Below are positions 47,352-60,400 of a DNA stretch of 64,000 bases, piece by piece. The translations under genes and the position numbers were made by a program. A model generated the notes under the pieces. That model made no database searches and was not told where the DNA came from. It was given only the letters and a program-made list of their open reading frames with translations. Each line of letters opens with the position of its first letter. Positions within the stretch are counted from its first letter, which is position 1. The stretch is from NCBI RefSeq assembly GCF_001625305.1, contig NW_017804254.1, forward strand, positions 1,035,103-1,099,102, written 5' to 3'. This stretch comes from Branchiostoma belcheri. Its lineage: Eukaryota > Chordata > Leptocardii > Amphioxiformes > Branchiostomatidae.

Positions 47352-50300
47352 TCAGGGTCTCCCACTGCGTTTTTTACTCCACGTGGTGAATTTTCTCTCT
47401 GCATTGCTGATCATCTCTGTCAGGTGGTCTGTCAGCTGTGGGAGGGAAAGAGACAATAAAATTAAAGATTGAAAGAACAATGTCTCGTAAAGGTTTCTGC
47501 CATAGATCAATTCTTAACACCACAATACTAGTATGTTGTCAATGATTGTTACAAAACCTTGGGTTTCTTCTTAGATTATGACATAAAATTCTAGCTCATA
47601 GAAGAAGAGAATACTATAAGATAATACTACCATATAATGGTGGGGTGGGGGTACCCTAACATCCCACATGCCCTACCTTTGCACAGTTTTTCCACTGATC
47701 CTAATAATATTATTATACTTATGAATGTTTCTTGCCACTGACTTTGCTAATTAAAAGGTAACTAAACATAGTAAATGAATACAGCTGTTATTTGCATGCA
47801 AAAAAGTGTGTTATGTTAGGGCACCTTCCGTTCCATATCTTCAGTAGAAAAATCACAGTGACATGAAAACAATTTGCCTCACATTAGTGGGTAGATGTTG
47901 ACTTCTCAGCTTGTCCTGGAACGGCTGCATTTTGGTGTTCTGGAATCTCCTGAGCGTCTCCTTCATCCTGACGACCTTCTCCTCCAGCGTGGGCGTGGTG
48001 ACAGGGAAACACTGCCAGAAGTGTCGAAGGAGCTCCGCCAGCGCAGCGTACAGCGACTGTAACTCATCCTGTAGGTCCTTGGGTATCAGCTCTGAGACAG
48101 GAAAAATATGACATGTTCCTTCCGAAAATAGTTTCATCAGGTTGGTAAAGTAAAGGATACAGGAGTTTTCTTTATTTCAAACAAACTTTCTCACTCCAAA
48201 TTTTTCACTCCAAGATTTCTCCCTCAAGTGATGACGTTTATCAGACACCTTCCTTAAGCTTTTGACAAAGCCTTGTCACCCCTAAGGTACTCAAGGGCTG
48301 TACATCTTACCTTTCAAACTCTGCTGCATGCCAGTCTGCATGAGGACCCCCCCTGGTGACAACTCAGCTGTGACAGAGGCAGCCAGGCTGCTGGGTAGAA
48401 CCTGTACAACAACATGGCATCGTCAGGGTCAGTATCATTATGGTGATCATTACATCGAAAGAACATACTGCACCTGCACAAAGCCCTTTTTTTAATGATT
48501 TCCGTTGGATGTTTGGTCAACGCTGCATCAGAATTTTTATCTCTTGCAGACAATATCTTTTCTGACACAACATTTGAAAACTATAAATGGGACATGTACA
48601 TATTAAATATGACCTTAAATAAGAGCTTCTGCTGAACGGTTATGCACAACACATTAAGGGTTTCGCAAAAAGACAGTGCCTTCTGCCGATGTGCTATGGA
48701 GATGCATCTTCTGGAATCACTTGTCCCTCTAGCCTGGGAGACATCCTTTTTTGGAGGTTGGCGAATGCAAGGAGCCCTGTTACAAAACGGATGGCACCAA
48801 AGCTAATGTCCCTAATATCATGTAAAAGAAGGATACTGGGTAGTACTTCTTGATGAAGGCTGGAGAGACAGCTGATAATTTGTTGAATCTGATTAGTTTT
48901 ATAAACAAAACTCATTCTGTAACATGATATACAGAGCTTTGGTTGCTATTTTTCACAAAACACATTTCCCTACATGCCAACTGTTACCATTATGACAGTC
49001 TGTTGACTCACATTGGGTAAGTCTGCCCTGTATCCCCCCATGTCCTGTCTGACGTGCTGTGTGGCCCGCTGGATGTCCTGACTGGTGGTGTACTCCCCCT
49101 GTTGTATAGCGGACGGTCCCTGGAGGTACCTGTCAGCCCCCGTCAGGGACAGGGGAGGGGCGGAGCTGGACGTGGACTCCCCCAGGTCTTCATATGATAT
49201 TGCATCTCTTAGTCTTGCCTGGAAGGCATGCAAAATGATATGTTCTGAATACTGCAATATAGCAGTGTACAAAGCTAACTTGAATCAAAGTAACTTCACA
49301 CCATGCAGCACAAGTACAAGTACAATCTACAGTTTAAAAAGAAGCTATAAGAGAAGTTACCTTATCTCTTTACATATTATAATTCATAAAAGAAATGGTG
49401 CATCTATATACTGGTAGATCTATACAACGGGTGGTGTTCAACTGGAAAGGTATACCAGCAAGATCAAACAAGGTGTGTTTTTTTTTAACTTACAGATATA
49501 GACAACAATCAAGAACCTACCTATAAAAATTCACAAAATTCATATGCATCCATTGAGTCATCTTGTTACCAAACCAAGAAAGAATGATGTTCCATTGATA
49601 CTAACCTTTTTTGATGGAGGCCCTAGTGACTGTGACAGTGCACAGGATGAGTTACTATTGTCTCCTGAACTACCTAAACCTAACGATAAGATATCTTCTT
49701 CTGATGACCTGGAAAGACAGCAGTAAAGGACAACAATTATGAATAAAATAAAATCTTGACTTAATTTTCAAAATGTATATCAATCATGTCATGTTGCACA
49801 CCAGAATGAATATTATTTTTAAACCCAAATGTAATAAATTTGGCAATAATACTTAAGTAGTGTGGTTGGTAGTTATTTTATTGTTATTCCATAAATGAGT
49901 GAAAATTGGTACGGTTAACAGTAGGACAAATTTCATTGACTTATTCCTCTAAACTTTAGTTTTTTCTCTAAGAGAATTATCCAATAAACCTGAAGTACGT
50001 AGCCTGTTTCCTACCTTTTATTCCTACATGCCTCCAGCACCATTGTACTGTGGTAGTTAAACCTCCTGATGATAGCCTGGTTCACAGAGTGTTTGGGGGC
50101 AGTGCTTGTATCTGCTGACCTATTGCCATATCCCTGTGGAGGAAAACAGCAGGATGAGACACCATAGTCAGGAAGACTGTAATGCTGAGTAGGGGAGGGC
50201 AGAACACTACTATTATTTTGGTTGGTGAACTCTGGTCTTACATCTTGGAATGGCTAATTTATGTGGAAGCCACATGTTTTTGCAGTACATTGTACATTTA

Positions 50301-53300
50301 GTACAGAAAGTTCTCTTATTCTTTATTTTTCTATTCGATCATTCACCACAAAAATGGTTACCGGTACATAAACATGTACGTGTACAAATACATGTTTAAG
50401 TTATCTAATAGGATGTCACCAAATCTTACCTCATCTTTGACAAGAGATGTTTCATCTAATGATTCCAAGTCTAAGAAGGAGTCCTTGACCTTGTCCTGTA
50501 TGATCTGGTGCAAATCTGTGAGAAAAAGATGATATAGAATGAAGAGCAGGATATTGGCAAAATTAGCATACATTCAGCAGGACTTTCTAAGGACTGCTGT
50601 ATCCACAACACAATAGATGTGCATAAGAAAAAGGCTACTTAAGGCACCAAATCAAGTTTGGGTTGCTGAAATAGTATCTCTTTTCCTTTTAAAAGTCAGA
50701 AAAATCAATGCTCTAGGCAAGCTTGACTCACTGAGAGTGTGGACTAACTCACCCAATAGGAGAAACAGGTTACTTATAATGCTGTTCATGCAGGAACAAA
50801 TTAAAGAAGAATTTATATACTTCAGCCCCTGCTACCTACAGACCAACCAACCAACTGATGAACTGACCTTTCTCGTCGTTCTTGGCGCAGTCGGAGAACA
50901 GGTCCTTGCCGTGGTTGATCCTGTCCCTGTGGAAGTAGTGCGACTGGAAGAACCTGGTCCAGAACTCCTTCTCACTCAGGTTGTGGGGCACGTTGTCAGC
51001 ATGGGTCTTCTTCACTGTTATACACATGTATGTATGGCAGGATTTTTTTTTCTATTCCAACATTTATTACAAGACATGGTGACGGCACACTCAAGTTTTC
51101 CCACCTTGCTGCACCAATGCAGACAATGTTGAAAACTTCCTTTCCTTCCTACTGCAAAAGTTTTACGAGTTACAGAAATACTAACACTAGTTTTCAACTT
51201 TGCCTTTCATTTTGATTTTTGAGAAGCATCCATCCTTACTTATGTCATACGGCACTTTAAGATACATTTTGTAGTTTATGTTTTATTATTATACTCCACA
51301 TCTTTGGCAATACAAATGTATTGGGACTACAGTAAAAGAAACTGACCTGCAGGATATGTTTTGAAGATAGAGGCTATGATGTCAGCTGTGAGGTTGTACT
51401 TGATGCCGTTACAGCCGTCACTCTGAGGCCGGATGTCAGCCTGAGGGGAACATGTAAGGGGGAAGGTTAGGGACTAGTACTGGTGAAGGAGAAAGCAACG
51501 AACCAATTCAGAAAAAAATAGACAAAAAAAGTGAAAACGATTTGTATAGCTCCTTTGAATAGCTCCTTTTTCTAACTTTATTATATATATCTCAAAGTCT
51601 GTTTACAACCTTCAGTCATCAGATACACATGTACTACAGAAAACTCACCAAGAATGATGCAGATACTCCAATATCCTGACTCCCTTTGGCTGCATTTGAC
51701 TGTTTTGTCTAGCATGATAATAAAAGACAATACACGTATAAGACTGACCACATGTATATTAGGCAATTCTTAAAACTGTAAAGAATGCAGGGGCAGTGGG
51801 GTTATCACATATTACATAAACATGCAACCTAACAATATACTTTAATTTTGTTTATGACATACATGTACTACTATTCCATGCATCCCCACCCATGTTCACA
51901 GCTTTCTGACAGTTGTAACATGTACCTGTGCCCTGTTGGTCCAGAACTCCTCAGCAGTGATGACTCCACTGACCACCAAATCCTTGTACAGTTGGAACAA
52001 CTGTGGGTCTTCCTGTAGAAGTCTATGGAACACAGGAAAACAAAGATACACAAATGCATTACAGATAGGAAAACAGCAAGTACTTTCTACCTGTCACAGT
52101 GATACTTATACAATGACAATGTACATAATGTATATCACAATGGTTGCTCATAGTTAAATCAATCATTTCAATCATTCTACAACTTGTAAAACTAAAAATC
52201 ATGCATTCATGGGAGCCACCTCCCAAGGTTGTTGACTCAGACTCAAAAGGTTCTGAGTTTGAATCCCTGGCAGGTCCCATTGTTGTGTCCTTGGGAAAGG
52301 CACTTACATTACAACTGTTTCCACAATTGACTCAGGTGTAAATGAGTGCCTAGTTTCAGTTAGGGATGTCTCAGGTAGGATGTAAATCCGTGTTTAACTG
52401 AGCCACACCTTGAGCACATTAAAGATCCCACCAAACCTTACAGTCTGGTCTCAGGTTTAACATCTTGAAAAGTTGATACTACAATTACTAGTGTGATACT
52501 AGTAATCACCTGTTACAAGTACAATGTATGTCAATCCTTCCACAAATGTGTTAAATCTTCATGAATAATTGCTAACCAGGCCCCACCTGTTTTTCTCCTC
52601 CAGTTCCTTGTTGACCTGACTTTTAAACCTGGGCAGCAGCTGCTGCAGGAGTTCCTTCACCCCGTCCCGGTCCTTCAGCTGCTCAGAGTTCCCCTCAGGG
52701 TTGTTAAAGTGGAAGTTACACGTGTCGCCTGTGTGCAGAACCAGCTGTAACTGGATCTTAGCCTTTCCCTCTGGGCTGATTTTCTGGGCTGAAGGAAAAA
52801 AAAAACAACTAAATCTTACAGCTCTTGGTGGTAAATGTGCAGCTGTTGTCACATTGGCGCACCACATCCATAGTGTGTTTTTGGCACATTTAGACAGATT
52901 AGCCAAAGAGGTTCGTTGGGCATCACTCCATTAGGGAAAGGAAGGTAGTATAAAGTGCCTTCCCCAAGGGCACAACATTGGGGTATGGTGAGTACCGGTA
53001 TTGAACCCGGGACATATTGGCTCCGAGTCCAACAGTGAACACTCTAACCGTTGCACCACCGACACCACTGATGGAAGAAGATGGTGGTTTGTGACGGATC
53101 AATGTTAGCATTCAGGACTTGAAATGCTTTTTTCTCCATACCTGCACTGGTGCAAGAAACATTGAAAATGATCTAAAACCAAGGAAGTTCAAAAACACCA
53201 CTGAGAATTTTGGAAGTACATCTGATCATACTAAAAACTGTTCATTCAACTTCATTGCCATTATTTCTTTTATCAAGGATGGTCCTGTCAATAGTACAGA

Positions 53301-53669
53301 ATATTCTGTTATTGACAGGCAGGATGGTCCTGTCATAAATAGACACTTCCATGTTTTTTTATAACGGTGCTTGTATGACGGTTTCTGGTGTAAACTGTAA
53401 TTTCGGTTGTCAGAGGTGCAAACACAGTAACATTTCACAGATTCGCTTACTGCGATCTTTGAAAATCATCCAACTAAAGATGAATATCTGGGTTTGAAAG
53501 TTCTGGGCTGCTTACATCGGATATCTGCATAGTTGTGGCTGACCCCAAGTCTCTCTCCGGCACTGTTCGCGCTCCACGCAAGCCTTTCCCCCATCAGGAA
53601 CAGCGTTCCTTCGACTTTCTTGTGCCGCACGTGGCTCACCATCAACAACACGTCTTCTGAACGAGACAT
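47352..53669 (-). CDS. GTF2H1: TFIIH core subunit p62 (GTF2H1/TFB1)
   Basis: Thirteen exons on the minus strand: 53669-53516, 52788-52587, 52022-51926, 51708-51649, 51440-51347, 51014-50868, 50515-50430, 50133-50015, 49708-49606, 49218-49012, 48401-48311, 48091-47883, 47435-47352. They join in phase into 550 aa (human 548). The N-terminal PH domain starts [20 protein letters not shown] and continues into [20 protein letters not shown]. Two BSD domains follow, with the hallmark FW pairs in TAEEFWTNR and [18 protein letters not shown]. Near the C-terminus [16 protein letters not shown] and [15 protein letters not shown] match the region that contacts other TFIIH subunits. The protein is a core scaffold of TFIIH in transcription initiation and nucleotide excision repair. 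An in-frame ATG seven codons upstream (MTHKEVK) is possible; I chose the one matching the family length. It is head to head with PIFO. Confidence 0.96.
52195..52565 (+). mobile_element. tRNA-derived SINE with conserved tail
   Basis: It contains a B-box-like GAGTTTGAATCCC followed by the widespread SINE segment TTGTGTCCTTGGGAAAGGCA, then CACATTAAAGATCCCACC and ACCTTACAGTCTGGTC. Its tail (AATCCTTCCACAAATGTG) is shared with sequence flanking the TTAA element near 59090-60005. It lies in GTF2H1 intron 2. Confidence 0.6.
52922..53066 (-). mobile_element. tRNA-derived SINE
   Basis: On the minus strand GGTGTCGGTGGTGCAACGG starts a tRNA-like head with A box TGGTGCAACGG (53059-53049) and B box GGTTCAATACC (53007-52997). 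It is followed by GTTGTGCCCTTGGGGAAGGC, a SINE body segment shared with 52195-52565. It is a transposed SINE in GTF2H1 intron 1, not a functional tRNA gene. Confidence 0.8.
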
Positions 53670-53887
53670 TTTTACTTCCTTGTGGGTCAAAATTAGTATA
53701 AATACAGCAGCGTTACAAGTTTGACACTTTTAGGCGGCCATCTTGGATCATAATTTCCTGTCGTAAAACGGTTCCCACGTTGGGAACTTTCCGATTTTAC
53801 GACATCACCTGGGCACGCTACGCTGCTTTTACGACAGTGCCGCAAAACAATGTTTCCTCAGCAACCAACAACAACAACAAAGGAAAG
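53670..53887. promoter_or_regulatory. Shared bidirectional promoter, GTF2H1 / PIFO
   Basis: Only 218 bp separate the two divergent start codons. There is no TATA box. The centre holds GTTCCCACGTTGGGAAC (53771-53787), a 7-bp inverted repeat nested in TCGTAAAA / TTTTACGA (53761-53802). A further TTTTACGACAG at 53826-53836 mirrors CTGTCGTAAAA at 53758-53768. GTTTCCTCAGCAAC at 53852-53865 resembles an RFX X-box, expected for a ciliary gene. Both 5' ends also carry GCCATCTTG / AAGATGGCGG, like YY1 sites. Confidence 0.7.
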
Positions 53888-56349
53888 ATGGCGGAAGGTA
53901 GGTTGGTTTTTACTGAGCTCCTCTATTTTGACTCGAATTCGTGGGTTTCCACCATAACTTTAGCACAAAAATATGCTCAACATTTACACATGTTTATCAA
54001 GTACAAATCCAGACGTAGAAATGTCAAATTTCCATCGAAGATTTTTTGGAAAACAGCACCGGTTTTACTAAATTGGTTAGCAAGAGATAATTTTGGGGAG
54101 GGGCAACGCGGTGTTTACTGTATTTGTTTGAAGGCTCGGACTATTGACAGGATGGTCCTGTCAGTGGCGGAAAAATGTGCACTATGAACAGGACAAATTG
54201 TCCCACATCATCCTGTCAATAATGCAAATTTTCCCACTATTGACAAGTCCATCCCAATACATTGTATTCCCATGTTTGGTTTTGCACCTTTAGCATGGAA
54301 AACGAGTGTGTGTGATCTATTCTTTCATTCTCTCATGGTGTGCTACAACTATATACAGGTGGCATGTTTCTTACAAACGTTACGCTTTTGCCACATTCAC
54401 AGCATCGACCAAGAAGATGGAGATCTCCTTCGGCACTACCCTGGACAGGAAACTGTTCCCTATCAACTGCGCCCCCACGCGGTTCGGTAACGAACTGTCC
54501 CCGCTCAGGGGAGCGCCACACAGAGGACCAGGTTGTTACGACAATGAAGAGGTAAGCGCTAAAATGCAGAATCTGTTTCCTCTATTTAGTCTGGGCTATC
54601 TAATCTTTCTAATAGTACTTTTCAAAATGCACAAACAATCGCAAAATGGGGACATTTAATCTTTATTGGCAGATTTTATAACTGCCTTTGTTTTAAAATT
54701 CTTAAGGTTGCCTCCCCTTGGGCAATTTTTTAAGGCAACTATTCCACATGACTGTTGAGATGTTGTGAAAAAGAAAAACTCAAATGTTCTGTTCTTGTTT
54801 CACAAACAGGTCAGCAACATGGTGTACAACATTGAGAAATTCCCCATCTGTACCAAGAAAGGGTACTCCCTGGGCGCACGCACAGACCCCAGGTTCAGGA
54901 AAGTTCACACGGTAAGGCAGGGCAAAAGCTACAGAAGTTTGCCATAAATTTTTTCAATGTCTTTTTCTAATGCAAGTAGCTTTAGTTACATTCGTAAATA
55001 GTTTCATCAATGGTTTGAATAGCAAAATTCTTTATTCACAATCACAACCACTTGTTTAACACGAACCGACATTTCGATGACCGTCTGCCATCTTCGTCAG
55101 GGCAATTTATGACAGGTTTACTGTGCACTGAACCCGAGTACATGTGTAACACCTAACTTCAGTGCTCAGTGAACCAGTAACACCTAGCTTCAGTGCACAG
55201 TCATAAGTGCAATGATGAAGATGATCACCAAAATGTTGGCTCTTGTTGTAAAACATTTAGTCGTTGCAAATAAAGAACTCTGATAGTCTTGATGTTTTGT
55301 GAGTGTGCATGTGAGTGTGAAGTAAGTACTGAAGTACTGGTATCAATAACACAGTCATGTTTCTCCTCCCAGCTCATCACACCCAGTCCTGTGGCCTACC
55401 AGACCACATGGACAGAACTCAGGAGCTTCAAACCAGCCTTTAAACCCTTCGAGGTTGGAGCCAACAGATTCAGGGAGATCAAGCTAGATCCACTTATTAA
55501 TCCAGGGTAAGAGGGTAATAATCTTTGCATTGTGCCATAGAATAAGTCACAGATAGTTCAACTCTGGGTCCCTATAAGATTAGAATGCAGCATACTTTCA
55601 TTGCACAAGAATGACTGTTTGACAACTCGACACTGAAAGTCTCTATCCCTATGAAATAGTCCTTGAAGTCATCTATTACCCAACATATTTACCCAGGCTT
55701 TATGATTTCTGTTTTTTTTTATAGTTATAGTTCCCGCTGGTTTACTTATTGTCCATATTGTTTTGTTTTTCTCTCAGGCCTGGGACCTATGAACATGATA
55801 TCAAGAGAAATCGGCAAGTGTCATGGCCGAGCCAGTTCGGTGCACCCATCCATCCAATCCAGCCAACGCCGGAAAAAAGAACACTGAAGACAGAGGTATG
55901 CTTATTTTCCATTTTTCTATGGGTCTTCCCTTGTGCTGTAATTTGATTTATTGAAAAATGTACACCATGACAAGGAAAATCAGACTGTCAACCTAAAAAA
56001 AATGTTGTACCACAATTTTCTCATACCTCCTTCGTTACCCCATGGAGTTTTACCTCCATGGTTACCCACACAGTAGCATTGATCAATCATCTACATGTAG
56101 CTTTGTTTTGCTACATTAATTTAATACAATTGCCTTAGACTTTGGCTCAAGTCACAAAATACAGTTTGCACTCAACCAATTGCTATCTGTATAATATCTG
56201 TACATCACTGCTAACCTTTGAACAACACTGAAGAGACATCAGAGATTGTAGCTCATGACTTTTTTTCCTTTGCTTTGCAGCTCCTGAGTGACAAGGAGTT
56301 CAGGAAACACAAGAACAGGGTGGCATACCTGAGTCTTTACTGGGAATGA
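53888..56349 (+). CDS. PIFO: Pitchfork (PIFO / CIMAP3) ciliary protein
   Basis: Six exons, 53888-53897, 54403-54551, 54810-54911, 55373-55506, 55778-55895 and 56281-56349, join into 193 aa (human about 191). Diagnostic stretches are RKLFPINCAPTRFGNELSPL, RGAPHRGPGCYDN, KGYSLGARTDPRF, PGTYEHD and the C-terminal DKEFRKHKNRVAYLSLYWE, which match the vertebrate protein in order and spacing. The PGTYE and GPGCY pieces are of the STPGR-like type seen in microtubule-associated ciliary proteins. Vertebrate Pitchfork localises to the ciliary base and is involved in cilia disassembly and Aurora A activation. The first coding exon encodes just MAEG; the start follows AAG in good context. Poly(A) signal at 56815. 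The head-to-head partner is GTF2H1. Confidence 0.94.
55025..55281. mobile_element. Inverted-repeat MITE in PIFO intron 3
   Basis: AAATTCTTTATTCACAATCA on the left is mirrored, with mismatches, by CGTTGCAAATAAAGAACTCT on the right. Inside, GACATTTCGATGACCG faces GATGATCACCAAAATGTTGG. The centre holds a duplicated ACACCTAACTTCAGTG / ACACCTAGCTTCAGTG. It is about 257 bp with no coding frame. Confidence 0.65.
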
Positions 56350-57430
56350 CCCACTAGCTCCATCCTTGTGTAATGTAACAATATAGCAGTATAAGCCACA
56401 GAATATTAAGGGCTATTTCTCTTCTGTGTCACTTCCAAATTAGACCAAATTTCGTATTTGATTTAGGCATCAGCCTAACTTTTTAGGAGCTTATTTGTAG
56501 CAGATTTTAACAGCAAAGAACTAATCGTATCACTGCAATGGTGGCACCCTTGTCAAGATTATGATTTTATTACAGAAAACTGTCTGAGATTATTTGAAAA
56601 ACTGAACATATTTTTGTGTTGCATTTTATGCAGTCAGAGGGAATCAGTTTGTATATAATATTACTGTATATAATACTGCAGTATCTGGCAGTATATTATT
56701 TGTTTTTTTATTGTCTTCCATCATGTGAAAGTACTAATTATAAGATGAGTGTTGTTTCTTAAATTTTTGTTGCCAACATTTCAACTCACATTGTTCATTG
56801 TGAGAACATCTGTAAATAAAGTACATAGTATCTAACACTACAATGTGTTGATGTCTGTTTCATATGCAGAATCATGTTATTGGACACTTGTTTTACACTA
56901 TACACACATCAGCTTTTCTGACACTCATGTTACAGTACTGCCCCTATGCAAATATTGGCAAAGCTGCATGGATTGCACACTGTCATTGCACCAGTGCTAA
57001 TTATATGGCATTGTTTCCACATGTCAAAAACTGGAGAATCAAATTATGCATAATTACATATTATATGCATACAACAAAATTACATCATTGTCATCCAATA
57101 CTTTCTGGATAGTTAGGAAATTTGACATAAATACAGACAATGTCAAAGAACAAAATTTTTCTAATTCTTTAAAAGCACCGTTATGAACATTGCTTTTTTT
57201 TACCATTCAGCATCTGCCTGTTATCAGCTTTTGTTTTCAGAGCTAATCACAGGTTTACATATATCATGGTAAAATACATGTACCTTCATACCATCTTTAA
57301 AATTAGTTACTACGGTATAACAAATGGCACGTGCACATGTCACTGATATGGTGCAGAAGGTAGTGCCTGGCTTATGAAACTTGCTAAGCCTGTTGCGGAA
57401 GATTATTTTTAGATACTGGTGAAGACGTCT
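56350..57430. other. Intergenic between convergent PIFO and C12orf4 genes
   Basis: The first 470 bp are the PIFO 3' UTR. The rest up to 57430 is AT-rich and should hold the C12orf4 3' UTR. No AATAAA on the minus strand stands out, and no gene is seen. Confidence 0.5.
56815..56820 (+). terminator. PIFO: Poly(A) signal of PIFO
   Basis: AATAAA 466 bp after the stop, followed by TGTGTTGATGTCTGTTTC as a GU-rich downstream element. Confidence 0.65.
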
Positions 57431-60400
57431 TCATTTTGTTTTGCTGAGGTCCAATGGCGTGGACACACGGAAGATTTGTGGCAGCATGTTGCTGAACTGG
57501 TGAAACATCTCATCTGAAATCCCCTGCAGATACAAGTCAGGACAAGTATAAGCACACATACACCACAAAATATGAAAATAAGCTAGAAAGATAACATTTT
57601 CAAAGCAAATGCATACTTTTTACCTTAGTTTGCTCTGTTTATTCTTACTCAAACACATTCATATATATGGTGACAGGAGTCTAAATCCCTCCAGCTATAA
57701 AATTGCAACATGATGTAACCCAACACCAGTTACCATGGTGATAGACGTCTGGTTCAGGTCGTTGATCTTATTAGTTTGGAGAAGAAGAGGAAGAAACTGA
57801 GCAAAAACACTATGTTTTCCTTCGGTACATATAAAAAGCTGAAACTTATCAAAACCAAACAAACTTGCTTTTAAAACTATGAGCAGAATTATGATAATGT
57901 AGTTATGGTTCTGTTGTTGTAACTGCAATACAACAAAACTACTGACCTCAGGCACCATAAACTGTATAGTTCTGGACTCAGTTCCTCCCCAAGATGCCAT
58001 TTCCATCATGAAACCTGTGAATACAACATGTTCATGTTGAAATCCCCATGCTGAAAGCATGCCGAAATTTCTGTTCATAAGGCTTACCGGTACATCATAA
58101 TGTCTTTGACAGAGTTGCAATATGTTGTCTTAAGTTTTCTGTTTAAAGAAAAATTTCCAAACATACATGCAGTAGCACATGAGGTACCTTTAATACACTT
58201 GAAGATGAGCTCAGCTCTTTTCAGACACCACTGCACTGTCATCTCCTGTAAATACAGGCAAGAAAAGTGAGATACTAGTACCAGATTCTCTTCATCATGC
58301 TGATTAGAAACACATAATTGAGGATCACTGAGAAACAACCATTGAATATAAATTTCATTACCAATAACTGAAATATTCAAGCCAGTGCCAAGCGTTCTAG
58401 CCAGTGCCTGTCTTTCTGTCATTTTACAGAATTTTGCTGCTCATGGTGGACAAAAATTTGCCCAATTCTTCATTTTTGATGGACAAAAACCAGCTTGTAA
58501 AGATATGGACAGAAATATCATTAAACTAAGCTAAGTCTACCAGCAAAAGTTTCCCCTCAAAATGCAGGAAATCGAGTTTCAGAGGGTCAAGATTTCAAAA
58601 TGTTCCGGGAGGAGCATGCACCCGGAGACCCCATTAGAATCAGCACTCGACATGATCTTACCGGTATGTCAAACAAAATCAAGATGACAGTAAATTTCAC
58701 TGATTCAAATACACAGCAAAGACTGATATACACACCTCTCCCATCTCGTGCACCAGTAGAAGTGGAAGGGTCAAGGTCAGGATGTCGTGTCGACAGGCGA
58801 CCTTGAGGATGCTGCGCAGACCCAGGATGGTCGGGTTACGAGCGTTGACGTTGGTGGAGCGTAGGGAATCATCGGCCACCAGGTGGAACACCACATGTAC
58901 CTCCGACAAGTTGGAATGTCTGGTGATGTAGAAATCCCCTGGAAACATGGATGAATTACATAAAGTTGTAAGACTTAGACCTTTAAACCTACCAGTAGTA
59001 TCATATTAGCATGCCACCAACACAACCAAGAACCTAAGTACGCTTATCAAAGAGAGCAGGGGTCCTTCCTGATGTGATCATGAGTGGTTTACTTTAAACC
59101 TTACAGTCTGGTCAGGTTGACAAACCTTACAGTCTGGTCAGGTTGACATCTTTAAAGGAGTACTAACCTCCAGAAGGAGGTGCTATATTTCGACAGGCAT
59201 TTATTTTTGGAAGTGAAAAATGCATATTATTTTACAGTATACAATTAAATGTCCATTTTGAGCGCAAGTCTTAAAACGCATCGAATCCAGGACAAACTCT
59301 CCAAATACCCTCAAAACTATCCCAGAATACACCACGCTACCCCATTGGTGTCTATGTTTTAAACAAAAAGTTACGTTACAGACTTCATTTCGGGGGCGAT
59401 AAGAAAAATTCGTACCGTTTTGTGTTCTTTGGTATCTTACCAACCATTGTCCTTCTTGGTGTCCTTATCGCCCCTTATTTATGCCTCAAATATTGACGAT
59501 GAAAAAAACGGCGTAATCTAGTTATCCTTTCCATAAGTGGCGTAATCTAATTATCTGTTCAAGTAATACTTACATGCAAATAAGTTGAGAAAATCAAAAC
59601 ACGCAGGATGAAACTGGCTCCCACTGTATTCGACATCCTGATATTATAATATCCAAGCCACAGGTCAAGCAAAGTAAAGCAAGTAATTTCTCAATAATCA
59701 ACTTGTTAGTGTGCTTGTCTCCTATCATTTTCGCCGAAAAATGTGTATGTTGACCTGAAGTGCATGAGTATTGCGCAAGCCAGAGTTCCCGGATGTATCA
59801 ATTGTGGTTCAGCATGGGGAAAAATGATATTAATATCACTTTACAAACATGCGCCGCGCAAGTCGTACAAGCAAAATTATGTAAAAAGTCGGCTAGTTAT
59901 GTATTCATTGTAGCATGATGTATCGGAAAATAGCACTTCCTTCTGGAGGTTAGTACTCCTTTAAAAGGTGATTGTCACCTGTTATGTCAATCCTTCCACA
60001 AATGTGGTAAATCTCAATAAATAAACAGTGCCATACTTATTTGTACTTGTATGCAGATAATAGATTAATAGATGGATGATTGAGAAATGTAACCCTACCG
60101 GCTTGTAATCTGTTGAGATCTGAGAATGACTTGCTTTTGGATTTCTCACTGTCTGCGCTGCCATTGCTACTGCCATTCTCTTCTGTTGGAAGAAACACAT
60201 TTTCATTACCCTCAACAACATCAACATTAACAATGCAAGTGTTCTTTTGAAAAATCTATACATTCAATGATGATACATTGTATGCCTTCTTGAAAGCCTT
60301 TGTAGTAACAAGTGTAACAAATTGTCATTGTTTCTACCTCTTGCAGTATGGATCACTGTCACTCTAGCTAAGTTTAACACAACAAATCCAATACTAAACA

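Noticed and set aside
48970-49417. Plus-strand frame opposite GTF2H1 exon 10
   Set aside because: It is the antisense shadow of a verified exon (49218-49012).
52990-53066. tRNA gene on the minus strand
   Set aside because: It has A and B boxes, but the stems are imperfect and a SINE body follows; it is a tRNA-derived SINE head.
53780-54187. 135-codon frame extending through PIFO exon 1
   Set aside because: It starts at a non-ATG codon in the promoter and reads past a good splice donor (GAAG|GTAGGT); the spliced model matches the family.
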